Source: Paludisphaera rhizosphaerae
Lineage (GTDB): Bacteria; Planctomycetota; Planctomycetia; Isosphaerales; Isosphaeraceae
Length of the DNA stretch: 64,000 bases
Direction: 5' to 3'
NCBI RefSeq assembly: GCF_011065895.1
Contig: NZ_JAALCR010000011.1
Location: 1-64,000 of the forward strand
Shown here: in pieces, positions 27,822 through 39,533 of the stretch
How positions within the stretch are numbered: the stretch's first letter is position 1
How the letters are laid out: every line of letters begins with the position of its first letter
The notes under the pieces: generated by a model
Told to the model about the DNA's origin: nothing
The model's database searches: none
What the model saw: the letters and a program-made list of their open reading frames with translations, nothing else
Translations under genes and position numbers: made by a program

Positions 27822-29189
27822 GTGAAGTCGGACCAGTCTCGACGAGCGTTTCTGGAATCCGTGGGCCTGGCGGCGGGCGCAGGCGCGGCGTTGGGAACTG
27901 GGCGCGCGGCCGCCTCCGAGGAAGCCCCGAGGCGACCGAAGATCGCCGCATTAACATCCACATACTTCTATCTATCGCACGGCTACCACATCGTCGGCCG
28001 ATTCCTGGACGGCTTCCCCGTCTACGACGGCGGACCGGGGCGGACGCCCGAGCAGAACCTGCACCGACCGCCGTTCGACGTCGCCAGCCTCTACATCGAG
28101 CAGGTCGCCGACGATTCGGACCTGGGTCGCGCCAAGGCCGCTCGCCACGGCGTCCGTCTCAGCCCCACCATCGCCGACGCCCTGACGCTTGGCACGGGCA
28201 AGCTGGCCGTCGACGGCGTGCTGCTGATCGCCGAGCACGGCGAGTATCCGCTCAACGAGAAGCTCCAGAAGCTCTACCCCCGTCACGCCTACTTCCAGAA
28301 GGTGCTGGAGGTCTTCCGGGCCTCGGGGAAGGTCGCTCCGATCTTTGTCGACAAGCACCTTTCCTACAGCCGGGCCGAGGCCGCCGAGATGGTCTCGCAG
28401 GCTGAAGCGATGGGCGTCCCGCTCATGGCCGGCTCGAGCTTGCCCGTCACCTGGCGGCTCCCCGAAATGGAGATCCCGCTCGGCAGGCCGATGAAGGACG
28501 TGCTCGTCGCCTCAAGGGGGAACCTGGAGATCTTCGGCTTCCACGCGCTGGAGGTCTTGCAGTGCATGGCCGAACGCCGCGACCTACGGGGCCGGCCGCA
28601 GGGCGTCGCCGCCGTGACCTACCTGGAAGGCGACGCCGTCTGGCAGGCCGCGGACAGGGGCGTGTGGTCGTGGGAACTCCTCTCCCACGCCCTGGGACGG
28701 AGCCACACCGTCAACCCGGGCGACGTCCGCCAGAACACTCGCGACTTCAAACGCCCCGGCGTTCGTGATCGCGAGACGATCTTCGACTTCCCGGTGGCCT
28801 TCGTCGTCGAATACGTCGACGGCCTGCGGGGAACGGTCCTCATCCTCAACGGCCACGTCGACGACACGACGGTCGCCGTCCGGACGACGGACGGAGCCGG
28901 CCGCGAGACGATCGCATCAACGCTGACTTACCTTCCCGCCCCTCCGGGCGCGAGCTTCTTCAACCCGCTGGTCCTCCGCATCGAGGACTTCTTCCACGCC
29001 GGCGCCCCACCCTGCCCCGTGCGTCGGACCCAGCTCTCCGGCGGGATTCTCGACGCCGCGCTGGAGAGCCGCATCAAGGGCGGAGCACGCATCGAAACCC
29101 CTGACCTCGCCGCGATCGACTACAAGGCTCCCGCCGACTCGGCCTTCATCCGGTCTCCGCTCACCGACCCGACGCCGAACCGGCTCTGA
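27822..29189 (+). CDS. Tat-exported protein of unknown function
   Basis: 455 residues starting with GTG (GAGGAGA upstream). The leader SRRAFLESVGLAAGAGAALG is a strong twin-arginine signal. The rest is one globular protein: KIAALTSTYFYLSHGYHIVG (strand-rich start), DGVLLIAEHGEYPLN, FVDKHLSYS, PLMAGSSLPVTWRLP, and a C-terminal beta region (FPVAFVVEYVDGLRGTVLIL). The layout recalls secreted Gfo/Idh-like planctomycetal proteins, but no Rossmann GxGxxG motif is visible. It ends three bases from the convergent pccA stop. Function not assigned. Confidence 0.75.
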   Translation: MKSDQSRRAFLESVGLAAGAGAALGTGRAAASEEAPRRPKIAALTSTYFYLSHGYHIVGRFLDGFPVYDGGPGRTPEQNLHRPPFDVASLYIEQVADDSDLGRAKAARHGVRLSPTIADALTLGTGKLAVDGVLLIAEHGEYPLNEKLQKLYPRHAYFQKVLEVFRASGKVAPIFVDKHLSYSRAEAAEMVSQAEAMGVPLMAGSSLPVTWRLPEMEIPLGRPMKDVLVASRGNLEIFGFHALEVLQCMAERRDLRGRPQGVAAVTYLEGDAVWQAADRGVWSWELLSHALGRSHTVNPGDVRQNTRDFKRPGVRDRETIFDFPVAFVVEYVDGLRGTVLILNGHVDDTTVAVRTTDGAGRETIASTLTYLPAPPGASFFNPLVLRIEDFFHAGAPPCPVRRTQLSGGILDAALESRIKGGARIETPDLAAIDYKAPADSAFIRSPLTDPTPNRL

Positions 29190-29192
29190 GGG

Positions 29193-31181
29193 TCACTCGA
29201 ACCGCAGGATCGGCTGGTCGACGGCCAGACTGTCGCCGGGGTTGGCGAGGACCTCGGCGACGACGCCGTCGTGGTCGGCCTTGAGGACGTTCCGCATCTT
29301 CATCGCCTCGACGATGGCGAGGGTCTCGCCGGCTCGGATCGCCTGGCCGGGCTCGGCGAGGAGATCCACCAGCAGGCCGGGCATCGGCGAGAGGAGGAGC
29401 TTCGACAGATCCGGCGGCGGCTTCTGGGGCATCAGGGCCAGCAGTTCGGCGGCGCGGGCGGTCATGACGAAGGCGTCGACCTGCGTCCCCCAGTGCGAGA
29501 TCCGATACCTCAGCCCCATTCGCTCAACCTGAACGCAGACCGGCACGCCGTCCCAAGTCCCCTTGAGGAGCGGCTCACCCAATCGCCAGGCGGTGCAAAG
29601 GTGATGGACCTCCCCCTTGTGGAGAACCTCGCAGCCCTCGTCATTCAGGAAGACGCCCAGCTCAAAGCGGTCCTCGGGCATGAGGACGACCCATTCGGAA
29701 TCGATGCGGCGAGCGTGCCCTTCCAACTGGCCGCTCGTCGACGTCGCCCGCTTGATGTAGCGGCGGCGGGCGTAAGCCGCGACGGCCGCCAGCAACAGCG
29801 GGTCGTCGTGGGCGAGGCTCGACGGATGGAAGCCCTCAGGATAGGTCTCAGCGATCAACGCCGTGTCGATGTCGCCGGCGAGGAACCGCGGATGCCTCGT
29901 GAGGGCCGACTGGAACGCGAGGTTCGACGCCACGCCTCGGATCAGGAAGGCGTTGAGCGCCTCGTGCATCCGGCCGACCGCTTCCTTTCGCGTCCAGCCG
30001 TGGGTGATCAGCTTGGCGATCATGGAGTCGTAGTAGATCGAGATCTCATCCCCCTCGACGACGCCCGTATCGACGCGAACGCCGCCGCGCTCCTCCTCGG
30101 GAGGCCGGTAACGGACGAGTCGTCCCGTGGCGGGGAGGAAGTTGCGGAACGGATCCTCGGCGTTGATCCGACACTCGATCGCCCAGCCGTCGCGGCGGAC
30201 CTGATCCTGGGTCATCCCCAGAGGCTTGCCGGCGGCGATCCGGATCATCTGCTCGACGAGGTCCAGGCCGGTGACCATCTCGGTGACAGGGTGCTCGACC
30301 TGGAGCCGGGTGTTCATCTCCAGGAAGTAGAAGCTGCGATCCGCGCCGACGACGAACTCGACGGTCCCCGCCGATCGGTAGCCGACGGCCTTCGCCAGCG
30401 CCACGGCTTGCGCGCCCATCGCCTGGCGAGTCGCCTCGTCGAGGAACGACGAGGGGGCTTCCTCGACGACCTTCTGATGCCGACGCTGGAGGGAACACTC
30501 GCGCTCGCCCAGGTGGACCGTCGACCCGAACGCATCGGCAAGGACCTGGATCTCGATGTGTCGAGGACGCTCGACGTACTTCTCGATGAAAACGCGGTCG
30601 TCGCCGAAAGCGCCGGCGGCCTCGGCGCGACAGGCTTCAAATCCCTCGGCGACCGAGGCGTCGTCGCGGGCGATTCGCAGTCCCTTGCCGCCGCCGCCGG
30701 CCGATGCCTTGATCATCACCGGATAGCCGATCTCGCGGGCGATCTCGACGGCCCGGCGCGCCGAGGGGATCTCGCCGTCGAAGCCAGGGACGACGTTCAC
30801 GCCGGCCTGGCGGGCAAGCCGCTTGGAGGCGATCTTGTCCCCCATCGCCGCGATGCCGTCGGCCGTCGGCCCGATGAAGACTATCCCCTCAGCGTTCAGG
30901 CGACGGACGAACGCCTCGTTCTCGGAGAGGAAGCCGTAGCCGGGGTGGACGGCCTCCGCGCCGGTCGCCTTGCAGGCGGCGACGATCCGGTCGGGATCGA
31001 GATAAGACTGCCGAGGAGGGGGCGGACCGATCGCCACGGCCTCGTCGGCCATATCCACGTGGAGCGCATCGCGGTCGGCCTCGGAGAAGACGGCCACGGT
31101 GGCAATCCCCATCCGACGGGCGGTGCGGATGATCCGGCAGGCGATCTCGCCCCGGTTCGCGATCAGGATCTTCTGGAACAT
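29193..31181 (-). CDS. pccA: Propionyl-CoA carboxylase alpha (biotin carboxylase + BCCP)
   Basis: 662 residues. Carboxylates its own biotin using ATP and bicarbonate. The biotin carboxylase part (1-450) has FQKILIANRGEIACRIIRTA, KASAGGGGKGLRI (ATP loop), EKYVERPRHIEIQVLAD and EMNTRLQVEHPVTEM. A linker (about 460-590) resembles the BT domain that docks the beta subunit, and a biotinyl domain at the end carries EAMKMRN with the target lysine. Last gene of the operon mcm-meaB-pccB-pccA (gap to pccB 30 bases). Sequence alone does not separate it from methylcrotonyl- or acetyl-CoA carboxylase alpha; the mutase and MeaB neighbours make propionyl-CoA the likely substrate. Confidence 0.9.
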   Translation of the reverse strand: MFQKILIANRGEIACRIIRTARRMGIATVAVFSEADRDALHVDMADEAVAIGPPPPRQSYLDPDRIVAACKATGAEAVHPGYGFLSENEAFVRRLNAEGIVFIGPTADGIAAMGDKIASKRLARQAGVNVVPGFDGEIPSARRAVEIAREIGYPVMIKASAGGGGKGLRIARDDASVAEGFEACRAEAAGAFGDDRVFIEKYVERPRHIEIQVLADAFGSTVHLGERECSLQRRHQKVVEEAPSSFLDEATRQAMGAQAVALAKAVGYRSAGTVEFVVGADRSFYFLEMNTRLQVEHPVTEMVTGLDLVEQMIRIAAGKPLGMTQDQVRRDGWAIECRINAEDPFRNFLPATGRLVRYRPPEEERGGVRVDTGVVEGDEISIYYDSMIAKLITHGWTRKEAVGRMHEALNAFLIRGVASNLAFQSALTRHPRFLAGDIDTALIAETYPEGFHPSSLAHDDPLLLAAVAAYARRRYIKRATSTSGQLEGHARRIDSEWVVLMPEDRFELGVFLNDEGCEVLHKGEVHHLCTAWRLGEPLLKGTWDGVPVCVQVERMGLRYRISHWGTQVDAFVMTARAAELLALMPQKPPPDLSKLLLSPMPGLLVDLLAEPGQAIRAGETLAIVEAMKMRNVLKADHDGVVAEVLANPGDSLAVDQPILRFE

Positions 31182-31211
31182 GCAGGGCTCGCGCGGGGAG
31201 AGGGTTCGTCG

Positions 31212-32744
31212 TCAGAGAGGGATGTTGCCGTGCTTCCGCCAGGGCCGCTCGACCTTCTTCCTCCGGAGCATCTCCAGCGAACGCGCCAACCGGCCGCGCG
31301 TCTCCTGGGGCATGATGACGTCGTCGATGAAACCGCGATGACCGGCGATGAACGGGTTGGCGAACTTCTCGCGATACTCGCGCTCGCGGGCGGCGATCTT
31401 CTCGGGATCCTTCTTCTCGTCTCGGAAGATGATCTCCACCGCGCCCTTCGGCCCCATCACGGCGATCTCCGACGAAGGCCAGGCGAAGTTGACGTCCCCC
31501 TTGAGGTGCTTCGACGACATCACGTCGTACGCCCCGCCGTAAGCCTTGCGGGTGATGACGGTGACCTTGGGAGCCGTGCACTCGGCGTAAGCGTACAGGA
31601 GCTTCGCCCCGTGCTTGATGATGCCGCCGTACTCCTGGGCCGTCCCCGGCATGAAGCCCGGGACGTCCACGAACGTCACCACGGGGATGTTGAATGCGTC
31701 GCAGAACCGGACGAACCGCGCGGCCTTGATCGAGCTCTTGATGTCCAGGCAGCCGGCCAGAACCAGCGGCTGATTCGCCACGAACCCCACGCTCCGGCCG
31801 CCGATTCGCCCGAAGCCGATCACGATGTTCCGCGCGTGGTCGGGCATCAGTTCGAAGAAGTCCCACTCGTCGACGACCTTGAGGATCAGCTCCCTGATGT
31901 CATAGGGCTTGTTCGGGTCGTCGGGAACGAGCGAATCGAGCGACGGCTCGCGACGGTCGACAGGGTCTTCGGTCGGGACGGCGGGAGGGCTCTCACGGTT
32001 GTTGGACGGGATGAACGTGAACAGCCGGCGCGTCATCATGAGCGCCTCGACGTCGTTCTCAAAGGCCAGATCGGCGACGCCCGACTTCGTCGTATGCGTC
32101 ACCGCGCCGCCCAACTCCTCGGCCGAGACCGATTCATGGGTGACCGTCTTCACGACGTCCGGGCCGGTGACGAACATGTACGACGAGTCCTTCACCATGA
32201 AGATGAAGTCGGTCATCGCCGGCGAATAAACAGCGCCCCCCGCGCAAGGCCCCATGACGAGAGAGATCTGCGGGACGACGCCCGAGGCCTCCACGTTGCG
32301 AAGGAAGACGTCCGCATAGCCCCCCAGCGAGGCGACGCCCTCCTGGATACGGGCGCCTCCCGAGTCGTTCAGCCCGATCACGGGGGCGCCGACGTCCGTG
32401 GCCTTGTCCATGATCTTGCAGATCTTCTCGGCGTGAGCCTCCGAGAGCGACCCGCCGAAGACGGTGAAGTCCTGACTGAAGACGAAGACGAGTCGGCCGT
32501 TGATGGTGCCGTAGCCGGTGACCACGCCATCGCCGGGGATCACCTGATCGGCCATGCCGAAGTCGGTGCAACGGTGGCCCTTAAACATGTCCCATTCTTC
32601 AAACGAGCCGGGATCGAGGAGCAGCTCGATGCGCTCTCGGGCCGTGAGCTTCCCCTTCGAATGCTGCGCGGCGATCCGCTTCTCGCCCCCGCCCAGACGC
32701 GCCGCGGCCCGCTTCTCGTCGAGCCGGCGGATGATCTCGTGCAT
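31212..32744 (-). CDS. pccB: Propionyl-CoA carboxylase beta (carboxyltransferase)
   Basis: 510 residues from ATG 32744 ([20 protein letters not shown]); the frame extends to 32879 but that part overlaps meaB. Crotonase-fold carboxyltransferase that moves CO2 from biotin to the acyl-CoA. Family blocks: [95 protein letters not shown], and the KHGNIPL C-terminus. Gaps of 40 bases to meaB and 30 to pccA indicate one operon. It is related to, but distinct from, the 12S subunit at 41059-42618. Confidence 0.93.
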   Translation of the reverse strand: MHEIIRRLDEKRAAARLGGGEKRIAAQHSKGKLTARERIELLLDPGSFEEWDMFKGHRCTDFGMADQVIPGDGVVTGYGTINGRLVFVFSQDFTVFGGSLSEAHAEKICKIMDKATDVGAPVIGLNDSGGARIQEGVASLGGYADVFLRNVEASGVVPQISLVMGPCAGGAVYSPAMTDFIFMVKDSSYMFVTGPDVVKTVTHESVSAEELGGAVTHTTKSGVADLAFENDVEALMMTRRLFTFIPSNNRESPPAVPTEDPVDRREPSLDSLVPDDPNKPYDIRELILKVVDEWDFFELMPDHARNIVIGFGRIGGRSVGFVANQPLVLAGCLDIKSSIKAARFVRFCDAFNIPVVTFVDVPGFMPGTAQEYGGIIKHGAKLLYAYAECTAPKVTVITRKAYGGAYDVMSSKHLKGDVNFAWPSSEIAVMGPKGAVEIIFRDEKKDPEKIAAREREYREKFANPFIAGHRGFIDDVIMPQETRGRLARSLEMLRRKKVERPWRKHGNIPL

Positions 32745-32784
32745 GTTCCAGGCTCCGAGGAACGTTGCTTTGAAGGGGGTCGAA

Positions 32785-33816
32785 TCAGTCGCCGTCGGCT
32801 TCCACGAAATCGAGCAGACGATAGGCGGCGGCGGCGGCCGTGGTCCGGCCCTCGGCGACGGACCGACTCGTCGGCTCAAGCTCGCGACGGACGTTGGCGT
32901 TCTCGCGGAACCTCTGGCGGAGGCCCTGGTCGATCAGGCTCCACATCCAGTCGACCGATTGTCGGCGGCGTTTCTCGGTGAAGTCGCCGGACTTCGTCAG
33001 GGTTCGGCGCAACCGCTCGATCTCGTCCCAGAACTTGTCGATCCCCTGACTCTTCGCCGCGCTGAGGGCGACGACGACGGGCTTCCAGTTGGGCGACGGA
33101 TGCCGCAGCAGCGAGAGTGCACCGGCGAGTTGCCGGCGGGCCAACTCAGCAGCGTCGGGATCGATATCCGCCTTGTTGACGACGATGACGTCGGCGATCT
33201 CGACGATCCCTTTCTTGATCGCCTGAAGGTCATCGCCCGCGTTTGGAAGCTGGACGAGCACGAAGGCGTCGACCATGCCGGCGACCGTCGTCTCGGACTG
33301 GCCGACGCCGACGGTCTCGATCAGGATGACGTCAAAGCCGGCGGCCTCGCAGATCAGCATGGCCTCGCGCGTCTTGTCGGCCACGCCGCCGAGCGACCCG
33401 CGTGACGGCGAGGGCCGGATGAATGCGTCGGGGCTGACCGACAGGTGCTCCATCCGGGTCTTGTCCCCCAGGATCGAGCCGCCCGAGATGCTGCTGGAGG
33501 GATCGACCGCGAGGACGGCCACGCGACGCCCGCGCCTGATCAACGCCAGCCCGAGGGCCTCAATGAACGTCGATTTCCCCGCCCCCGGCGACCCGCTGAT
33601 GCCCAGCCGGATCGAATTCCCCGTGTGGGGCAGCAGGGCGTCGAGAACGCCCGCGGCGCGTCGACGGTGATCGGAGCGAGTGGACTCGATCAGCGTGATC
33701 GCCTTGGCCAGCGCCCGAGGTTGACGCTTCAGGACGCCGTCCACGAGAGCCTGGTCGGCCGAGTCGAGGGTCACTCGGCTCTCAGAAGTCGTTGCTGCTT
33801 CTAGATCGCTCGACAT
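32785..33816 (-). CDS. meaB: Methylmalonyl-CoA mutase GTPase chaperone MeaB
   Basis: 343 residues. G3E-family P-loop GTPase that protects B12-dependent methylmalonyl-CoA mutase and gates cofactor loading. Walker A is [19 protein letters not shown] (about 75). [33 protein letters not shown] and the Walker B stretch [12 protein letters not shown] are characteristic of MeaB/ArgK, and VVNKADID supplies the NKxD guanine motif. C-terminal helices (about 280-340) form the dimer arm. It lies 146 bases downstream of the mutase and 40 upstream of pccB. Confidence 0.96.
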   Translation of the reverse strand: MSSDLEAATTSESRVTLDSADQALVDGVLKRQPRALAKAITLIESTRSDHRRRAAGVLDALLPHTGNSIRLGISGSPGAGKSTFIEALGLALIRRGRRVAVLAVDPSSSISGGSILGDKTRMEHLSVSPDAFIRPSPSRGSLGGVADKTREAMLICEAAGFDVILIETVGVGQSETTVAGMVDAFVLVQLPNAGDDLQAIKKGIVEIADVIVVNKADIDPDAAELARRQLAGALSLLRHPSPNWKPVVVALSAAKSQGIDKFWDEIERLRRTLTKSGDFTEKRRRQSVDWMWSLIDQGLRQRFRENANVRRELEPTSRSVAEGRTTAAAAAYRLLDFVEADGD

Positions 33817-33962
33817 GAGTTCTCAATCGATCGTGCGGATGCGGACCGGCTCATGCAGCCGCCCAGAACATCATATCCGAATCGCCTGCCACCGAGAGGC
33901 GCGGCCGACCCGCATCCCCCATGAAAGGAGCGTGCGGATCGACCTCGTCCGATGCCCCGAGC

Positions 33963-36119
<2,157 letters not shown>

Positions 36120-36643
36120 CTGCGGACCTCTCATCCCTTTCCGAACGATAGGGGACCGCCGCGGCGTGGGAGGTTGGGCCTGAGGTCGTCGGGGCGGATC
36201 GGCCTGCCGACGGACCGGGCCGGAATCGTCGCCTGGTCCCGGAAAGCGTGCGAGCCGCCCGTCGGAAAAAGGGGCGGCGTCGGCCCAGGCCGCGAACGGG
36301 CCGGGCTCCCGGGGCCGCCGGTCGGCGATCATCCCGGGCCTTCTCAACGTGTGCCAGCATAACCGACCGTCGGCGGTCGAGCCAGCGTGAGAACCACCCG
36401 TCGCGAGTTTCACGTTTTTCACGAATTTCGAACACGACGGCCACATCGTCGCGGCCCACGCCGCGTCTCAAATCAAAACATCCTGTTCCGTCGAAGGCGA
36501 CCATCCCTTGACACGCCCTGGGAATCTGACACGATTGAGGGGGGCGCAGTCGCCTCTCGGGCGAAGGCTTCGCCCCCCCGCCGGCCATGCCCGGCACGGG
36601 GTTCCGTCAAAACAACCTCCGCGGCATCAACGGGAGTTCCGCC
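36120..36643. promoter_or_regulatory. 524-base divergent region between mutase operon and SDR
   Basis: No gene is supportable. On the plus strand there is a perfect TTGACA at 36508-36513 without a good -10. A 7-bp hairpin GGGCGAA/TTCGCCC lies at 36559-36575 and a GCCGG-type palindrome just after, both in the SDR leader. The minus-strand promoter of the mutase operon could not be fixed; TATGCT on the minus strand near 36360 is a weak candidate. Confidence 0.35.
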
Positions 36644-37459
36644 ATGATTATTAAAGGAAAGTCGGCCATCATCACCGGGGCCGGCAGCGGCATCGGCCAG
36701 GCCGTGGCGCTGGAACTCGCCGATCGCGGGATCGCGGCCGTCGGCCTCGTCGACACCAGCGAGAGCGTCCTGAACGTTGCTCGGACGATCAACGATCGTA
36801 TGGAAAAGCCCGTCGCCGAGGCGCTCATCGGTGATGTAACCGACCCAGCTTTCCGCTCCAAGGCTTTCGATCTCATCACCAGCAAGTACGGCGCGCCGAG
36901 CATCTGCATCCCGGCCGCCGGCGTCGGCCACGACCAGCCCGCCGTCAAGGTCGACGCGAAGTCGGGGAAAGCCGCGACCTTCCCTCTCGACAAGTTCCGC
37001 GAAGTCTGCGAGGTCAACCTCATCGCCGCGGCCGCCTGGGCGATGGAGACGATCGCCCGGATCGCCGAGGATCGCCAGAAGAAGGGAAAGACGACCTGGA
37101 ACCCTGACGAGGGAATCCAGGGGACGATCATCTTCCTGGGCGCGGTCACTCCGCACGGCAACTCGGGACAGATCGCCTACGCCGCCTCGAAGTCGGGGCT
37201 GGAAGGGGTGGCCTCCACCCTCTCCAAGGAAGCGATCAACTACGGCGTCCGCTGCGCGGTCATCCACCCCGGATACACCGATACGCCGATGACCCGCGCC
37301 CTGGGCGACGAGTACATCGAGAAGAACATTCTGCCGCACACGCAGCTCCGCCGCCTGATCGCCCCGTCGGAAATCGCCGACGCGATCTACTTCCTGATCT
37401 GCAACTCGGCCGTCAGCGGTCAGCTCTGGGCCGACGCGGGCTGGCATCCCCACGCCTGA
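36644..37459 (+). CDS. SDR family oxidoreductase
   Basis: 271 residues from ATG 36644, with GGGAG eight bases upstream; the frame starts at 36587 without a good site. Cofactor motif [20 protein letters not shown] near residue 8. The catalytic YxxxK is [10 protein letters not shown] and the C-terminal blocks are [15 protein letters not shown] and ISNSAV-like [18 protein letters not shown]. An insertion around residues 95-150 ([15 protein letters not shown]) is longer than in FabG. It lies between the mutase operon and glpX (28-base gap, same strand). A role in acyl-CoA or sugar reduction is possible, but substrate is unknown. Confidence 0.88.
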   Translation: MIIKGKSAIITGAGSGIGQAVALELADRGIAAVGLVDTSESVLNVARTINDRMEKPVAEALIGDVTDPAFRSKAFDLITSKYGAPSICIPAAGVGHDQPAVKVDAKSGKAATFPLDKFREVCEVNLIAAAAWAMETIARIAEDRQKKGKTTWNPDEGIQGTIIFLGAVTPHGNSGQIAYAASKSGLEGVASTLSKEAINYGVRCAVIHPGYTDTPMTRALGDEYIEKNILPHTQLRRLIAPSEIADAIYFLICNSAVSGQLWADAGWHPHA

Positions 37460-37487
37460 CGCCCTTGGCCTGCACCGGAACCGCCCC

Positions 37488-38549
37488 ATGAGCCGCCACC
37501 GCGTTCACGTCAACCCGGACCACAACCTCGCGCTCGACCTGGTCCGGACCACCGAGGCCGCCGCCCTTGCGGCGGCTCGATGGGTCGGCCGCGGCGACAA
37601 GAACGCCGCCGACGGCGCGGCCGTCGACGCCATGCGGCTGCTGTTCAACTCCATCCAGTTCGACGGCGTGGTCGTCATCGGCGAGGGGGAGAAGGACGAG
37701 GCCCCCATGCTGTTCAACGGCGAACATCTGGGGACCGGAGACGGTCCTCAGGTGGACGTCGCCGTCGACCCGATCGACGGCACGAAGCTCGTCGCCGGGG
37801 GGATGGCCAACGCTGTCGCCGTCGTCGCCGTCTCCGAGCGCGGGACGATGTTCGACCCCGGCCCCTGCTTCTACATGGAGAAGCTGGCTGCCGGTCGCGA
37901 GGCCGCCGACGCCATCGACGTCGCCGCACCGATCGAGGACAACGTTCGGAAGGTCGCCGCCGCGAAGGGGATGGACGTCGAGGACCTGACCGTCGCCATC
38001 CAGGATCGCGAGCGCCACCACGACGCGATGGCGCGCGTCCGCGCGCTGGGCGCTCGCGTCAACCTCTTCACCGACGGCGACGTGGCCGCAGCCATTGCCG
38101 CGGCCACGCGCGGCACGGGGATCGATCTGCTCTACACCATCGGCGGCACTCCCGAAGGCGTCATCACCGCCGCCGCCTTGAAGTGCCTCGGCGGCGCGAT
38201 CCAGGGGCGGCTCCGGCCTCGAAGCGACGCCGAGCGCAAGGCCGTGCTCGACGCCGGCTACGACCTGGAGCGGATCCTGACGACTGAAGACCTCGTTCGA
38301 GGCCAGGACGTCTTCTTCGCGGCCACAGGCATCACCGACGGCTCACTCCTGCGAGGCGTCCGCTACAGCCAGGAGGGCGCCTCTACTGAGTCGGTCGTGA
38401 TGCGTTCCCGATCCGGCACGATCCGCACCATCAAGGCCGAGCATCGCTGGGAATTCCTGGAAGCCAGCGAGACGGCCGACGCCGACCGTCGCCGCGACCG
38501 CCCCGCGCACCCCCTGCCCCCCAATCTCCGTCAGGGCGATCCGGCCTGA
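37488..38549 (+). CDS. glpX: Class II fructose-1,6-bisphosphatase
   Basis: 353 residues. GlpX-type gluconeogenic phosphatase: fructose-1,6-bisphosphate to fructose-6-phosphate. Seen: the N-terminal helix [20 protein letters not shown], metal-binding [14 protein letters not shown], the inositol-monophosphatase-like [13 protein letters not shown], and [21 protein letters not shown] near the active site. A charged tail is longer than in E. coli GlpX. In some phyla GlpX also cleaves sedoheptulose-1,7-bisphosphate. It fits a context in which C3/C4 acids are turned into sugar. Confidence 0.95.
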   Translation: MSRHRVHVNPDHNLALDLVRTTEAAALAAARWVGRGDKNAADGAAVDAMRLLFNSIQFDGVVVIGEGEKDEAPMLFNGEHLGTGDGPQVDVAVDPIDGTKLVAGGMANAVAVVAVSERGTMFDPGPCFYMEKLAAGREAADAIDVAAPIEDNVRKVAAAKGMDVEDLTVAIQDRERHHDAMARVRALGARVNLFTDGDVAAAIAAATRGTGIDLLYTIGGTPEGVITAAALKCLGGAIQGRLRPRSDAERKAVLDAGYDLERILTTEDLVRGQDVFFAATGITDGSLLRGVRYSQEGASTESVVMRSRSGTIRTIKAEHRWEFLEASETADADRRRDRPAHPLPPNLRQGDPA

Positions 38550-38559
38550 CGACCTCGGT

Positions 38560-38775
38560 TCATTTCGCACCCGGCGAATCCTGGTCGTACGGATCGGCGA
38601 ACCTGGCCGATTCCGGTGGTTCGATCGACATGATCGGGCCGGATGGATCCCAGCGCGGACCTGGGACAGCAGCCGTCCGGGCTGCTCGGAGTGCGGCGGC
38701 GGCGAGAGCAACGATCAAGACCGTCGCCATCAATGAACGCAAGTTCGTCCAGAGGCCGAGTCCGCGCTTGTCCAT
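38560..38775 (-). CDS. Hypothetical single-pass membrane protein
   Basis: 71 residues with one predicted transmembrane helix near the N-terminus (LMATVLIVALAAAALRAA) and a Pro/Asp/Ser-rich tail. ATG 38775 has GAGGAAG upstream; GTG 38793 is an alternative. It lies 25 bases downstream of the thioesterase gene, probably on the same transcript, and converges on glpX with 10 bases between. No recognisable family. Confidence 0.5.
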   Translation of the reverse strand: MDKRGLGLWTNLRSLMATVLIVALAAAALRAARTAAVPGPRWDPSGPIMSIEPPESARFADPYDQDSPGAK

Positions 38776-38800
38776 GACTCGCTGCTTCCTCACGTCGCGA

Positions 38801-39202
38801 TTATGTGGTGAACGCCGCGGCCAGTTCCTCGGGAACGACGCGCGGCTTGCGTGTCTCCGGGTCGACCGTCACCAGCGTCACACTGGCGTCAATGGCGACC
38901 GTGCCGTCCGCCTTGCGGATCTCCTGGTGGAACGTGAAGCTCGTCCGTCCCAGGCGCTCGGGACGCGTAACGATGGTGAGCACTTCCCCCTGGCGGCATT
39001 CGCTGCGATAGTTGACATTCACGTTGACCGTGACGGTCGTCGCCCCCATCGCTTTGAGTCGGTCGTATTGCAGGTCGTTGCGGTCGTACCACTCTTCACG
39101 TCCCCATTCGAGGTACTCGACGAACTTCGCGTTGTTCACATGCGCGTTGACGTCGATCTCCGTCGGTCGGACCACAATGTCGAGCGTGACCTCCTTCATC
39201 AT
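38801..39202 (-). CDS. Acyl-CoA thioesterase, 4HBT hot-dog fold
   Basis: 133 residues from ATG 39202; ATG 39199 is equally possible, and GGAGGA is upstream of both. Hot-dog protein of the 4-hydroxybenzoyl-CoA thioesterase/YbgC type: the active-site region reads IDVNAHVNNAKFVEYLEWGR (about 14-33), with the central helix aspartate of classical YbgC replaced by the DVNAHVNN pattern. Beta strands follow (TVTVNVNVNYRSECRQGEVL, RLGRTSFTFHQEI). It faces the transcarboxylase operon across a 331-base divergent gap; hydrolysis of short acyl-CoAs is plausible but not shown. Confidence 0.85.
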   Translation of the reverse strand: MMKEVTLDIVVRPTEIDVNAHVNNAKFVEYLEWGREEWYDRNDLQYDRLKAMGATTVTVNVNVNYRSECRQGEVLTIVTRPERLGRTSFTFHQEIRKADGTVAIDASVTLVTVDPETRKPRVVPEELAAAFTT

Positions 39203-39320
39203 CGATTCCTCCAACTCCCGTGAATGTCGTCTCACCGCCGGTCGGCGTGGCCGACTGCGCGTTTCATACAGTCCATACTGGAATTTCGATACAAAATCAC
39301 AATAAAGACGCTTCTCCGCA

Positions 39321-39349
39321 TTGGCAGTCGGTTCGAGGTGATCTATGAT
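39321..39349 (+). promoter_or_regulatory. Sigma-70-type promoter of the transcarboxylase operon
   Basis: TTGGCA at 39321-39326, a 17-base spacer and TATGAT at 39344-39349 form the best sigma-70-like promoter in the window (five of six matches in each box). A start near 39356 would leave a leader of about 178 nt before ATG 39534. No riboswitch fold was recognised in the leader. Confidence 0.65.
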
Positions 39350-39533
39350 GGAGTCCTGGCGTCCGGACTCTCCATCAATCTCCGGCCGCCGCCCTTCCCA
39401 CTCAAGCCCGCAGAGTGCGGCCCCGGATCATACCGGCCTTCCCGCCCTCCCGCACTTGACGAATCTTCCGCCCTTCACGTCGGGCCGGACGCGCCCGACA
39501 GCGAGGCGGATTTCTGCAGAGGAGTTCGCGAAG

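Noticed and set aside
29271-32981. 1236-residue plus-strand open frame opposite pccA/pccB
   Set aside because: No recognisable domain or signal; an antisense shadow of two well-supported genes.
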